Shown piece by piece: positions 54,776 through 63,865 of a DNA stretch of 64,000 nt (position 1 is the first letter of the stretch; each line of letters starts with the position of its first letter). A program made the translations under genes and the position numbers. The notes beneath the pieces were generated by a model. It ran no database searches and was not told the origin of the DNA. It saw only the letters and a program-made list of their open reading frames with translations. The stretch is from an uncultured Acetatifactor sp. Lineage in GTDB: Bacteria > Bacillota > Clostridia > Lachnospirales > Lachnospiraceae. The stretch spans positions 62,001-126,000 of the forward strand of contig CANPXL010000002.1 in assembly GCA_947586055.1 (NCBI GenBank), in the 5' to 3' direction.

Positions 54776-55252
54776 TCACCCTTCCAGGCTCTGCAGAGTC
54801 GCACTGTGCCTGGAAACGACATCCTTCAGAACAACAATGTCTGCGGCCATACCGTCGATCTGGTCCGTCCGCTCCAGATACCTTTTGGAAGTCTCCACAT
54901 AACATCCTTCTATCGTGTCAAGCCGGGGAATCACTTTGTTTTCCAGCTGCACGACCTTGACATACTGCATATCCTTCTGAAGGCCGCCTACCTGTTCTTC
55001 AAGACCGCCCACCCGATCTTCAAGGCCGCCCACCTGCTCTTCAAGACCATCTATCTGTTCCTTAAGGCCGCCTACCTGTTCCTCAAGGCCGCCCACCCGA
55101 TCTTCGAGGCCGCCCATCCGATCCTCAAGGCCGCCCATTCGGTTCTCAAGGCGGTCCATTCGGTCCTCAAGACCGCCCATCCGCCCCTCAAGGCCGCCCA
55201 GTTTTTTGTCCAGCAATTCTGACATTGCCGAAAGCATTTCCGTGTCTTTCAT
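54776..55252 (-). CDS. Heptad-repeat coiled-coil protein upstream of flagellin
   Basis: The 158-residue protein starts MKDTEMLSAMSELLDKKL and then has 11 consecutive near-perfect heptads of the form (M/V)GGLE(D/E)(R/Q), with Met/Val/Ile and Leu at a and d positions, so it should form a long coiled coil. A C-terminal helical part (VVQLENKVIPRLDTIEG...LERTDQIDGMAADIVVLKDVVSRHS) keeps the periodicity. AGGAGGA lies 6 bases before the ATG at 55252. It lies directly upstream of the flagellin promoter on the same strand. No family function is assigned; a link to flagella rests only on position. The heptads are coded by 21-bp tandem DNA repeats. Confidence 0.8.
   Translation of the reverse strand: MKDTEMLSAMSELLDKKLGGLEGRMGGLEDRMDRLENRMGGLEDRMGGLEDRVGGLEEQVGGLKEQIDGLEEQVGGLEDRVGGLEEQVGGLQKDMQYVKVVQLENKVIPRLDTIEGCYVETSKRYLERTDQIDGMAADIVVLKDVVSRHSATLQSLEG
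54981..55200. repeat. 21-bp tandem repeat encoding coiled-coil heptads
   Basis: About ten and a half copies of a 21-bp unit (plus strand AAGGCCGCCCACCTGTTCTTC-like, written here only as its type) vary by a few bases each. Each encodes one heptad, so gain or loss of units changes coiled-coil length by exactly one heptad without a frameshift. Confidence 0.9.
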
Positions 55253-55489
55253 TTTTTTCCTCCTTCTTGTGGTGTCGGCGGAAGAATCTGCTTTCCGCCG
55301 CATAAAATAATGGTTTCATGAAATTCTGGCGAAAAGCCGGACGCCGAATCATCGGCGCATCGCACATAGAATTCAGAATCTGTTGTGCGGAAATTCATTT
55401 CATAACTATACCATAGCACACTCAAAGATATTGTGCAAGTAAAAAAACAGATTTCCCAAATAAATTTTGGATCCGTTAAATTTTCTATC
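55253..55489. other. Intergenic region between the coiled-coil gene and the AraC-type gene
   Basis: The 237-bp A/T-rich region contains a CGCCGA/TCGGCG hairpin (55344-55359) and no convincing open frame. No clear promoter for the coiled-coil gene was found, although TATAGT lies near 55410 on the minus strand. Confidence 0.5.
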
Positions 55490-56356
55490 TCATCTCAGAT
55501 AATACTTCCTGTATTCGCTGGGCGAACATCCCCTGTACTCCTTAAACACTCTGTTGAAGGTGGAAATACTCTTAAATCCCGCCTGATAGGAGATCTCCGT
55601 GACGGTTCTGTCCGAGTCCGCCAGAAGCTGCTGGGCTTTCTTGATCCGCTGCAGCGTCAGATACTCCACAAAACTGTAATTTGTAAACCGCTTAAAGATC
55701 CTGGAAAAGTAACAGGTGCTGAAACCGGCGCAGGCCGCGGCAGATTCCAGCGTAAGCTCACGCTCACAGTTTTCGGTGATATAGCTGCAGGCGGCGCTGA
55801 TTTTTTCAAAGGTTCTGCCCGCGCCGACGCAATAACGGTCAGGCCCTTCCAGCACAGTGCTTTTTATATGATTCCCGAAATCCATAAACATTTCATACAG
55901 ACAGATCACCGTCTCCACTCCGGAGAAGGTCTTTCCGCTTTCCTGAACGGAAAACATCTGTCTGATATAAGTCTCCATGTTCCGGGCGAGTTCCGGCTCA
56001 TCCTGCCGGGAAATCCGGTGAAAGGTCCGGAAAAGGTGAAAGAAAGGAGCGAAGTCGGGCAGTTCGTTAAAAAGGGCAACGGAAAACTGCAGCCCGATCA
56101 GCCTGCCGTCCGTGTTTTCAACGACTTCATGAACTTCGCCGGGCCAGATGAACAGAATGTCCCCGGGCTCCATCCGGTAGACATTCTGATTCGCATGCAG
56201 CACCGGCTGGTTTTCCGTATCCGGACCTTCCGGAAAAACGGCGATCTCCACGTGATTGTGCCAGTGAAGCGGAAAGGTTCGCGGGAAAACGTCTGAACCG
56301 ATGACATTGACCGTCCCTTTGTAGTATAAATTTTCGTAGGAATTCGTTTTCTTCAT
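55490..56356 (-). CDS. AraC-family regulator with cupin sensor domain
   Basis: The 288-residue protein has an N-terminal cupin-like sensor (FPLHWHNHVEIAVF with histidines, then YRMEPGDILFIWPGEVHEV) and a C-terminal pair of AraC helix-turn-helix units (ACSYITENCERELTLESAAACAGFSTCYFSRIFKRFT; AQQLLADSDRTVTEISYQAGFKSISTFNRVFKEYRG). It is divergent from the GH10 xylanase gene, so it is the likely activator of xylo-oligosaccharide use. Its own promoter lies in the shared gap. Confidence 0.92.
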   Translation of the reverse strand: MKKTNSYENLYYKGTVNVIGSDVFPRTFPLHWHNHVEIAVFPEGPDTENQPVLHANQNVYRMEPGDILFIWPGEVHEVVENTDGRLIGLQFSVALFNELPDFAPFFHLFRTFHRISRQDEPELARNMETYIRQMFSVQESGKTFSGVETVICLYEMFMDFGNHIKSTVLEGPDRYCVGAGRTFEKISAACSYITENCERELTLESAAACAGFSTCYFSRIFKRFTNYSFVEYLTLQRIKKAQQLLADSDRTVTEISYQAGFKSISTFNRVFKEYRGCSPSEYRKYYLR

Positions 56357-56412
56357 TTTTTGTTATCCTGTGGGCAGATTCAGAATCGTGCCAAAACGCC
56401 TTTCTTCCTATC

Positions 56413-56441
56413 AGATTACCGAAATATCGCGGAAAAATCAA
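56413..56441 (-). promoter_or_regulatory. Promoter for the AraC-type gene
   Basis: TTGATT (56441-56436), a 17-base spacer and TAATCT (56418-56413) on the minus strand, 57 bases before the ATG. Confidence 0.65.
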
Positions 56442-56483
56442 GTAGAATTTGACAAAAAATAAGAAATATCAGGCAATTTTTTG

Positions 56484-56513
56484 TTGGCCTTCAGGTAAAA
56501 TAATGATTATAAT
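56484..56513 (+). promoter_or_regulatory. Promoter for the GH10 xylanase gene
   Basis: A perfect TATAAT (56508-56513) with a weak -35 (TTGGCC, 56484-56489, 18-base spacer), 65 bases before the ATG. The weak -35 fits activation by the divergent AraC-type regulator. Confidence 0.5.
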
Positions 56514-56577
56514 TTTTAAGAACTGCAAAACAAAAATTTCACAGGGATGAAAATTCAGCACCGGAAAGGAAGGTTAC

Positions 56578-57801
56578 ATGAAAAGATACGACGATCTCTC
56601 CCACCGAAAGGCAAAATGCCGCCTGCGCGTCACAGACCGGCAGGGAAATCCTGTGGCCGCCGCGAGACTGCGGCTGAGACAGACAAGGCATGAGTTTCTG
56701 TTCGGCTGCGGCGCATTCGACTTTATGGCCTATGCGAATTCCGACAGTCCGGATGCCGGCCTGAAAGACCGGATCGACAAGTGGCTTGCGCTTTACAATT
56801 ACGGCACACTTCCGTTTTACTGGGGAGGATTTGAGCCGGAAGAGGGCCGTCCTCACACGGAAAGCAGAAGGAAAGCCGCAGAGTTTCTCCGGGAGCGCAA
56901 CGTGACCGTAAAGGGGCATCCCCTCTGCTGGCACACCGCCTGCGCCGACTGGCTGATGCAGTATGACACCCAGACCATTCTGAGAAAACAGCTTCAGCGC
57001 ATCGAGCGGGAAGTGACGGGTTTCAAGGGAACCGTAGACATCTGGGATGTGATCAATGAGGTCGTCATCATGCCTGTGTTTGACAAATACGACAACGCCG
57101 TTACCAGAGTCTGCAGGGATATCGGCCGGGTCGGAATCGTAAAGGAAACCTTTGCCGCCGCCAGAGCCGCAAATCCTGCCGCAAAGCTTCTGATCAACGA
57201 TTTCAATACTTCCGCCTCTTATGAGATTTTGATCGACGGCTGTCTGCAGGCGGGCGTTCCCATTGATGTCATCGGGATCCAGTCCCATCAGCATCAGGGG
57301 TATTGGGGTGCGGAAAAGCTGGAGCAGGTTCTGGAACGGTATGCGTATTTTGGTCTTCCCCTTCATTTTACCGAAAATACCCTTGTGTCGGGCAGCCTGA
57401 TTCCGCCTGAAATCGAAGATCTGAATGATTTTCAGGTAAAAGAATGGCCCTCCACCCCCGAAGGGGAAGAGCGCCAGATGGAACAGACCGAGGAAATGTA
57501 CCGGATCCTGTTCGCTCACCCCGAAGTGGAAGCCATCACAGGATGGGATTTTGCAGACGGGGCATGGCTGAACGCGCCAAGCGGCGTGATCCGCCGGGAC
57601 AATTCCGTAAAGCCTGTCTATGAGCGTCTGATGCACTTAATAAAAGAAGAATGGTGGACCGACCGTGAAATCTGCACCGACGAAAACGGCTTCGCCGACG
57701 CGGAGGGCTTTAAGGGCGACTATCTGCTGGAAATGCCGGGCAGAAGCGGAACATTAAAGCTGACCTCCGGCCTGCGGGAAGTTCAGGTCATTCTACAATA
57801 A
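56578..57801 (+). CDS. GH10 endo-1,4-beta-xylanase, intracellular type
   Basis: The 407-residue glycoside hydrolase has the GH10 acid/base Glu161 in TVDIWDVINEVV and the nucleophile Glu266 in LPLHFTENTLV, plus GHPLCWH near residue 115 and IGIQSHQHQG. It lacks a signal peptide, so it acts in the cytoplasm on short xylo-oligosaccharides rather than on polymeric xylan. The N-terminal 40 residues form a small extra strand region. A divergent AraC-type gene likely controls it. Its last 14 bases overlap the convergent aldo/keto reductase gene. Confidence 0.93.
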   Translation: MKRYDDLSHRKAKCRLRVTDRQGNPVAAARLRLRQTRHEFLFGCGAFDFMAYANSDSPDAGLKDRIDKWLALYNYGTLPFYWGGFEPEEGRPHTESRRKAAEFLRERNVTVKGHPLCWHTACADWLMQYDTQTILRKQLQRIEREVTGFKGTVDIWDVINEVVIMPVFDKYDNAVTRVCRDIGRVGIVKETFAAARAANPAAKLLINDFNTSASYEILIDGCLQAGVPIDVIGIQSHQHQGYWGAEKLEQVLERYAYFGLPLHFTENTLVSGSLIPPEIEDLNDFQVKEWPSTPEGEERQMEQTEEMYRILFAHPEVEAITGWDFADGAWLNAPSGVIRRDNSVKPVYERLMHLIKEEWWTDREICTDENGFADAEGFKGDYLLEMPGRSGTLKLTSGLREVQVILQ

Positions 57802-58927
57802 ATTCTTTTTTATCCAAGTCCGCCTGCACTTTCTCCAGATCTTTCCGTATGGAAAGCTTCTGGGGACAGGCGGTCTCGCATTTTCCGCATTTCACACAGC
57901 ATTTCGCCTGTTTGCTCTCGCCCAGCTCGTGTTCCCAGTTCCACCGGACCACATTGTAATTCTGATACATGTGGTAGGTGTTCCACACTCTGAAATTTCC
58001 GGGAATATCCACGCCGGCGGGACAGGGCATGCAGTACCTGCATCCCGTACAGCCGTTTTGGACTCTGCTTCTGATCAGCGCCACAATGTCGCTGATCTCT
58101 CTGCTCTCCTTCTCGGACAGCGGCCGGAACGAACAGAAGGTCTTCAGATTGTCTTCCACCTGTTCCATGGTGGACATACCGCTTAAGACCACTTTTACAT
58201 TGGGAAGGCTTCCCACCCAGCGCAGCGCGAAGGACGCTACAGACGCCTCCGGGTCCAGACTGTGGAAACGGCTTGCGATATCTCCCGCAAAGGCCGCCAG
58301 GGAACCGCCCTTTACCGGCTCCATGACAACAATGGGAACGCCCTTCTGCTCCGCCAGCTTATACCCCCGCAGTCCGGCCTGTTCCTCCGCATCCATGTAA
58401 TTTAACTGGATCTGGCAGAAATCCCATTCCCGATAATTCAGAATCTGTTCAAAGACCTCATAGCTGTCATGGAAGGAAAAACCAAGATACTTTATTTTTC
58501 CCTGCTTTTTCAGTTCTTCCAGTCTTTCCACCACGCCCAGTCTCACCATATCCTCAAAGCGGCTTTTTCCCAGAGCGTGAAGAAGATAAAAGTCGATGTA
58601 GTCCGTCTGAAGTCTGGTAAGCTGCTCCTGGAACAGCCGGTCTGCATCCTCCCTGGAATTTACCATCCACACCGGCAGCTTCGTGGCAAGATAGAAAGAA
58701 CTTCTGTCATACTTCTTCAGCACCTTTCCCACCACGACCTCGCTCTGGCCGCCATGGTAGGGATACGCCGTGTCAATATAGTTGACGCCGGCCCCTATGG
58801 CCCTGTCCAGCATTTTTTCCGTCTCCGGTTCGTTGATCTTCCCGTCCGCGGTCTGTGGGAACCTCATACAGCCGAAGCCTAACAGCGAAGTTTCAATTCC
58901 CAGCTTCTCCAGTTTTCTCTTTTCCAT
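57788..58927 (-). CDS. Aldo/keto reductase with C-terminal 4Fe-4S domain
   Basis: The 379-residue protein is an AKR barrel (LGFGCMRFP, NYIDTAYPYHGGQSE with the catalytic Asp/Tyr, YLATKLPVW with Lys, and FYLLHALGKSRF with His) fused to a ferredoxin-like end (CTGCRYCMPCPAGVDIP and CCVKCGKCETACPQKL). This fused class is common in anaerobic Firmicutes, but the substrate is unknown. The ATG at 58927 follows AGGAGG. It is the last of the GH3-LCP-CapA-AKR group on the minus strand. Confidence 0.9.
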   Translation of the reverse strand: MEKRKLEKLGIETSLLGFGCMRFPQTADGKINEPETEKMLDRAIGAGVNYIDTAYPYHGGQSEVVVGKVLKKYDRSSFYLATKLPVWMVNSREDADRLFQEQLTRLQTDYIDFYLLHALGKSRFEDMVRLGVVERLEELKKQGKIKYLGFSFHDSYEVFEQILNYREWDFCQIQLNYMDAEEQAGLRGYKLAEQKGVPIVVMEPVKGGSLAAFAGDIASRFHSLDPEASVASFALRWVGSLPNVKVVLSGMSTMEQVEDNLKTFCSFRPLSEKESREISDIVALIRSRVQNGCTGCRYCMPCPAGVDIPGNFRVWNTYHMYQNYNVVRWNWEHELGESKQAKCCVKCGKCETACPQKLSIRKDLEKVQADLDKKEFIVE

Positions 58928-59007
58928 CTCGATACCTCCTAAAATGTTTTTTGGCTCCCCCCATCGTGTCATAATAATTGGCTGCGGCCGCCGGACTGTT
59001 TGCCCGC

Positions 59008-60210
59008 TTACTCATTCCCGGTTCCTGCCGGCGCGGGAATCCCGTCCTCGTCAAAGACAAGTCCCAGATCTCTGCTGCACTCGTTGAGTTTTTCCAAAAT
59101 TCTGGTCGCTTCCTCGCCCTCCGCAGGCGTAGGTTTGTAATCGTTCCGGTTCGTCACCGAACTGACGGAACACGGGATCACCTTCAGCTGCGTTTCTTCC
59201 TGCCTGACGCCGTCGAGAAAGGTGAAGGTCTGCTGTACGATCAGACAATCCTTGTCGCTGGGATTTCTGTTTGCGCCGAAACAGAAATTCCCCAGACTGT
59301 AGATGATGTACTTCCCCTGATACTCTTCGATTCCCTGTATCACATGGGGATGGTGGCCAATGACCAGATCCGCACCCCAGTCGATACACTTTCTGCCCAG
59401 AGCCTTCTGGTAGTCCTCGGGATAATATTCCCGCTCGGTCCCCCAGTGACAGCAGACCAGAATCAGGCCGCACTCCTGTTCCCGAAGCGTCTCTATGCCT
59501 TCCTTAATGTACTTTTCGACGCCGGCGCCCTGTCCCACTTCATTTACCGACACAAATCCCACCGTGATACCGGCTGCGGTCTCGTATACGCCGTAATATC
59601 CGTCATAGGCATAAGGGATCCCGGCTCCGTTTAAGGCTTCCACCGTATCGGCGGTTCCCTGTTCAAAGTAATCCAGACGGTGATTGTTTCCCATGCTCAC
59701 CGCCTCCACGCTGCCTGCCGTGAGCACCTTCACATATTCCGGGTCGCCTCTGATGCAGTAAGTCTGCTCTTCTCTGCGTTCCTGCGCCAACGTCAAGGGC
59801 CCTTCCAGGTTCACAATGGTCATATCGTCGGCGCTGAAAATATCATACACGTTTTCAAAGAAATACGCGGGATTTTGCTCTTTATCATACATTTCATCAA
59901 AGGTGCCGTAATATCCCTGGTCAAAATAACTGCCCATGGTCACATCTCCGGCCGCAGATATGGTGATCGTCAATTTCTCGGGACCGGGCGCGGGTGTCGG
60001 TTCCAACGTCGGCGTTGGCTCCGGAAACGGCGTCTTCCGTTCTTCTTCCGACGGCGTTTCGTAGGGGATCGGCTCCACATGGCCCAGGGCGCCGTTGTCT
60101 TCCGTCTCACCCGACAGGAATGTCCCGTCCGGATATGGCGCGCTCCCGCAGGATGTCAGTATACATACAGCCGCTCCTATCGCAAGCGGCACGATTTTCC
60201 TCGGTTTCAT
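59008..60210 (-). CDS. CapA-family lipoprotein (poly-gamma-glutamate synthesis type)
   Basis: This 400-residue protein starts with a lipoprotein signal peptide (MKPRKIVPLAIGAAVCILTSCGS), then has a Pro/Thr/Glu-rich linker and a CapA metallophosphoesterase-like domain with GDVTMG, VNLEGPLT, MGNNHRLDYF, CCHWGTE and GHHPHVIQGIE. CapA takes part in polyglutamate capsule export in Bacillus, but most clostridial members have unknown roles. It overlaps the upstream LCP gene by 4 bases (60207-60210), indicating joint expression. Confidence 0.9.
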   Translation of the reverse strand: MKPRKIVPLAIGAAVCILTSCGSAPYPDGTFLSGETEDNGALGHVEPIPYETPSEEERKTPFPEPTPTLEPTPAPGPEKLTITISAAGDVTMGSYFDQGYYGTFDEMYDKEQNPAYFFENVYDIFSADDMTIVNLEGPLTLAQERREEQTYCIRGDPEYVKVLTAGSVEAVSMGNNHRLDYFEQGTADTVEALNGAGIPYAYDGYYGVYETAAGITVGFVSVNEVGQGAGVEKYIKEGIETLREQECGLILVCCHWGTEREYYPEDYQKALGRKCIDWGADLVIGHHPHVIQGIEEYQGKYIIYSLGNFCFGANRNPSDKDCLIVQQTFTFLDGVRQEETQLKVIPCSVSSVTNRNDYKPTPAEGEEATRILEKLNECSRDLGLVFDEDGIPAPAGTGNE

Positions 60211-61427
60211 CGTGCGGCTTCCTCTCCGTATATCTTCTCCCTCAGGTACTTTCTGTTTTCCTCAAAATCCACCTCCAGCACGGCCATTCCGCGGATCGTA
60301 GCGTCGCTGTAGGTCCCCTTCTGGGGAATATTGTCGGAAACAAGATCATAAGTCAGAAACTTTGCCGCCTTCAGGCCCAGACGGAAGCATTCGCCTTTGG
60401 TCAGGTTGGTGGTCAGATTCGGCAGAAGGCTGTCCGCCAGCTCTGTGCCGTTCAGAAGCAGCGCTTTGGGAAGCTTCCGGATCACCTCCGACAGCACCTT
60501 CCTCTGGCGCTGTGTCCGGCCGAAGTCGGTCCCGAGATAACGGTTGCGGCAGTAGGCCAGCGCCTGAGGGCCGTTTAAGTGCACCATCCCGCTGAGGGAG
60601 GGATCCATATTGTCCGTGCCCTGCGGTCTGTTGGTCAGCATGTTATACTCCACCAGATAGCCGTTGACGTACTCGATTTCTTCCGTGCTGAGCTCCAGAT
60701 CCACGCCGTCCACCGCGTCCACCAGTCCGGCGAAGGCCTCAAAGTTCACCTGTATGTAGCGATGGACCGGAATATCCAGATTCTTTTCCACGGTCTTCAT
60801 GAGAAGCTCCGGCCCTCCAAAGGAATACGCCGCGTTCAGCCGATTGCCTTCGTGTCCGGGAATGTCCACGTACATGTCCCTGAGCAGAGACGTCATATAG
60901 ATGGATTTCGTTTTCCTGCTCACGGAAAGCAGTATCATGGCGTCCGATCTTCCGTCTTCGCCGTTTTCCCGGGAATCGTTTCCGATCAGGAGGATATGGA
61001 TCACGCCGTCCTCCTGCAGGGGCTTACCGGAAAAAGCCGGAATCTCCGAATAATTCATCTTTCCGTACGCCAGACCCGTCAGCAGATAAAGTCCTGCCCC
61101 CAAAGCCAGCAGGAGCACCGCCGCCGTCACAAAAAGCTTTTTCAGCAGTGACTTCTTTTTTCTCCGTCCCTTTTGCCGGCGTCCTTTCTGCCCCCCGGTT
61201 TCCTGCGCCCTGTTTCCCCGTCTTGCGCTGCCCGGCTCTGCGTCGCTGTTTTGCCCCCCGTTTCTTTGTCCTGCGCCGCCGCGCGCATTTCCTGCCGTCC
61301 TGCGGCTTTTCTCCCGGTTTCCGGTACCTCTTCCCGCGGGCCTGCTGTCCCAGTCCTCATAAAACTGATAGGTATGTTTTCCGCCGTTGTCTGTACCGCC
61401 GATTATGTCCAGTTCTTTTTTCCGCAT
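60207..61427 (-). CDS. LytR-CpsA-Psr (LCP) family protein
   Basis: The 406-residue protein has a basic, Gly/Arg-rich cytoplasmic start of about 90 residues, one membrane segment (LFVTAAVLLLALGAGLYLLTGLAY) and an extracellular LCP domain with LLIGNDSRENGEDGRSDAMILLSV, SLLRDMYVDIPGHEGNRLNAAY and CRNRYLGTDFGRTQRQRKVL. LCP enzymes attach polymers such as teichoic acid or capsule to peptidoglycan. Together with the adjacent CapA it suggests wall-polymer anchoring. Confidence 0.93.
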   Translation of the reverse strand: MRKKELDIIGGTDNGGKHTYQFYEDWDSRPAGRGTGNREKSRRTAGNARGGAGQRNGGQNSDAEPGSARRGNRAQETGGQKGRRQKGRRKKKSLLKKLFVTAAVLLLALGAGLYLLTGLAYGKMNYSEIPAFSGKPLQEDGVIHILLIGNDSRENGEDGRSDAMILLSVSRKTKSIYMTSLLRDMYVDIPGHEGNRLNAAYSFGGPELLMKTVEKNLDIPVHRYIQVNFEAFAGLVDAVDGVDLELSTEEIEYVNGYLVEYNMLTNRPQGTDNMDPSLSGMVHLNGPQALAYCRNRYLGTDFGRTQRQRKVLSEVIRKLPKALLLNGTELADSLLPNLTTNLTKGECFRLGLKAAKFLTYDLVSDNIPQKGTYSDATIRGMAVLEVDFEENRKYLREKIYGEEAAR

Positions 61428-61447
61428 AAAATTCCTGCCGTTACTCC

Positions 61448-63865
61448 TTAATCCATCCGAAGAATCAGGCCCAGCACCCTGCCGGCGCAGGTCTCCATTT
61501 CCTCACGCGTCAGGGCGCCTTTTCCCATGGCCTCCAGCAGACGGTCCGGGAAACCGCATCCCATCTTCATATCGTTTCCCGCCTTTACCTCCTTGTAGTG
61601 CTCCCCAAAGGTCCACCAGTCCGTGGTCACCATACCGTCAAATCCCCATTCTCCCCTGAGAATGTCCTCTAACAGCTCCCTGTTCTCCGAGGCCCTGTGT
61701 CCGTTGATAATATTATAGGAGGACATGATGCTCCAGGGCTTCGCTTCCCTGACGATGATCTCGAACGCCTTCAGATAGATTTCCCTGATGGCCCGCTCGG
61801 AAGCTCTGGAATCACTGTTTCTCCGATTGGTCTCCTTGTTGTTCAGCGCGAAATGCTTCACCGTGGCCGCCACGTGGTTGCTCTGGATCCCCGTCACCAT
61901 TGCCGCCGCCATCTTTCCCGTCAGACAGGGATCCTCGGAATAATATTCAAAGTTTCGTCCGCAGAGCGGGCTTCTGTGGATGTTTACCGCCGGCGTAAGC
62001 CATACGCAGATATTATTCTCCTTTACCTCTGCGCCTCCGGCCCGGCCTGTTTTTTCCGCAAGATTCGGATCCCATGTGCAGGCGAGAAGGGTCGCGCAGG
62101 GCCACGCGGTCGTGCAGACCCCGCACTCAGGCCGGATCCTGAGACCGGCGGGGCCGTCCGCAGTCATAATCGCAGGAACGCCGTACTTCGGCAGATCTCC
62201 GTAGCCAAGCGTATTCGCCACGCCGGTATTCGGCTGTCCGCCCAGAAGCTCCGCCAGCTCCCTGTCGGAGAGCTGGGCGAGAAATTCCTGCAGCGTCAGC
62301 TTTCCTTCCGCCACCTCGTTAAGGCTGTGGACATTCTCCCGGGGCTTGGTAAACTGATGTCCCTGTTGAAATCTGACGCTGGGGAGCTGCCCGTCGTAGT
62401 CCTCCGGCCTTCGCCTTTCCAGCACACTTTCGTCCGTATCATAAGGCTCTCCCTGAGGAAGTTCCTCAAATGTGCCGTCCGAAAGCATCCTCTTTTTTAA
62501 CCGGGTGGGCGTCATCTTTCGGGAAAGCTGCTCCACCACTCTGTCTTCCTCTAACACAAGGACATAGTTATCCTCCACCGTATCCCGCACGGAAGTTCCC
62601 ACATAGAAATGATATTCGCCTTTTTCCAATACATACGCCGATTCCGCCACTTTGCCCAGATCGTCGTAAGAAGCCATGTCCGTAACCTTAAAATGCAGAT
62701 AGACGGTCTGGGTCTCCCCGGGCTCCAGCAGCCGCGTCTTCCGGAATGCGGCCAGTTCCCTGGCAGGTTTGCCGAGCTTTCCCTGGGGCGCGCTGTAATA
62801 CACCTGCACGACCTCTTTTCCCGCCATGTCCCCGGTATTGCATACTCCGACGCTGACTCTGAGATCGTCTCCCTGCTGCTCCACCAAAGGCATGGAAAGC
62901 GAAAAGGTGGTATAGGACAGGCCGAAGCCAAAAGGATAATTTACTTTTTCCGCCGCGCCGGGTATCGTCTCAAAATACCGGTACCCGACATAAATATCTT
63001 CCGTATAATCCACATAGTCCTCCGACTCATGGAATCCGGCCGTGGACGGATAATCCTCCAGACGGCGGGCAAACGTATCGGCCAGCTTTCCGCAGGGATT
63101 TCCGTGGCCCATCAAAAGCTCCGCGGCCGCGATCCCCCCTTCCATGCCGCCCTGCCACGCCATCAGCACGGACTGGATGCGGTCTTCCTCCCGAAACCAG
63201 CAGGTATCCACCATACCGCCCACATTCATCACCACAATCACTTTGTCAAAGAGAGACTTGACGGCGTCCACAAGCGCCCTCTCCCCGTGGCTCAGATAAA
63301 AGTCCCCGTCCTCGAAGGTCTTCGCCGCGAGATCCACGATGCCTTCTTCCATCATCTGCCCGTCTCTTTCGGTTCCTCCCTGCTCGGTGGTTCTGTCCCA
63401 CCCTTCGCCTGAGAACCTGCAGATACTTATGACAGCCGTGTCAGTATATGCTCTGGCCTTTTTCATCAGCTCATCCGGCACCGCGGGCTCCGCCGTCATA
63501 CCCGGCATTTTCCCTTCCGCACGCTGCTGTTTTACGTTTTCTCTGTAGAAGTCCGCCAGCTCTTCAAACACGCTGACCTCTCCCTCCAGACTGCGGAAAC
63601 CGTCGTAAAGATTGCGGACGTACTCCACCGTCACGTCGCCGCTTCCGCCGCCGCCCTTTACATAGTCAAAGGTCCCCTTTCCGAACAAAGCCACCTTGCT
63701 GCCCTTTTTCAAAGGCAGCACGTTTTCCCTGTTCTTCAACAGAACCATACCTTCCTTCGCGACATCCCGGGAGAGTCCGATATGCTCTCTGCATGCCGTG
63801 ATCCTGCTGCCGTCCTTCCCCATGGGAAGCACCGGCTGAAACCTTGCTCTCGCCCACTTTTCCAT
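61448..63865 (-). CDS. GH3 beta-glucosidase with inverted domain order
   Basis: The 805-residue glycoside hydrolase family 3 protein has its domains in reverse order. It starts with the GH3 C-terminal alpha/beta sandwich (VAKEGMVLLKNRENVLPL, residues 27-44), then a fibronectin-like part (VCNTGDMAGKEVVQVYYSAP), and ends with the TIM barrel (GVPAIMTADGPAGLRI, HFALNNKETNRR, catalytic aspartate in GMVTTDWWTFG near residue 749). Butyrivibrio and Ruminococcus beta-glucosidases have the same inversion. No signal peptide is seen, so it should act inside the cell on imported oligosaccharides, alongside the GH10 xylanase. The start at 63865 follows AAAGGGGAAA. Confidence 0.93.
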   Translation of the reverse strand: MEKWARARFQPVLPMGKDGSRITACREHIGLSRDVAKEGMVLLKNRENVLPLKKGSKVALFGKGTFDYVKGGGGSGDVTVEYVRNLYDGFRSLEGEVSVFEELADFYRENVKQQRAEGKMPGMTAEPAVPDELMKKARAYTDTAVISICRFSGEGWDRTTEQGGTERDGQMMEEGIVDLAAKTFEDGDFYLSHGERALVDAVKSLFDKVIVVMNVGGMVDTCWFREEDRIQSVLMAWQGGMEGGIAAAELLMGHGNPCGKLADTFARRLEDYPSTAGFHESEDYVDYTEDIYVGYRYFETIPGAAEKVNYPFGFGLSYTTFSLSMPLVEQQGDDLRVSVGVCNTGDMAGKEVVQVYYSAPQGKLGKPARELAAFRKTRLLEPGETQTVYLHFKVTDMASYDDLGKVAESAYVLEKGEYHFYVGTSVRDTVEDNYVLVLEEDRVVEQLSRKMTPTRLKKRMLSDGTFEELPQGEPYDTDESVLERRRPEDYDGQLPSVRFQQGHQFTKPRENVHSLNEVAEGKLTLQEFLAQLSDRELAELLGGQPNTGVANTLGYGDLPKYGVPAIMTADGPAGLRIRPECGVCTTAWPCATLLACTWDPNLAEKTGRAGGAEVKENNICVWLTPAVNIHRSPLCGRNFEYYSEDPCLTGKMAAAMVTGIQSNHVAATVKHFALNNKETNRRNSDSRASERAIREIYLKAFEIIVREAKPWSIMSSYNIINGHRASENRELLEDILRGEWGFDGMVTTDWWTFGEHYKEVKAGNDMKMGCGFPDRLLEAMGKGALTREEMETCAGRVLGLILRMD

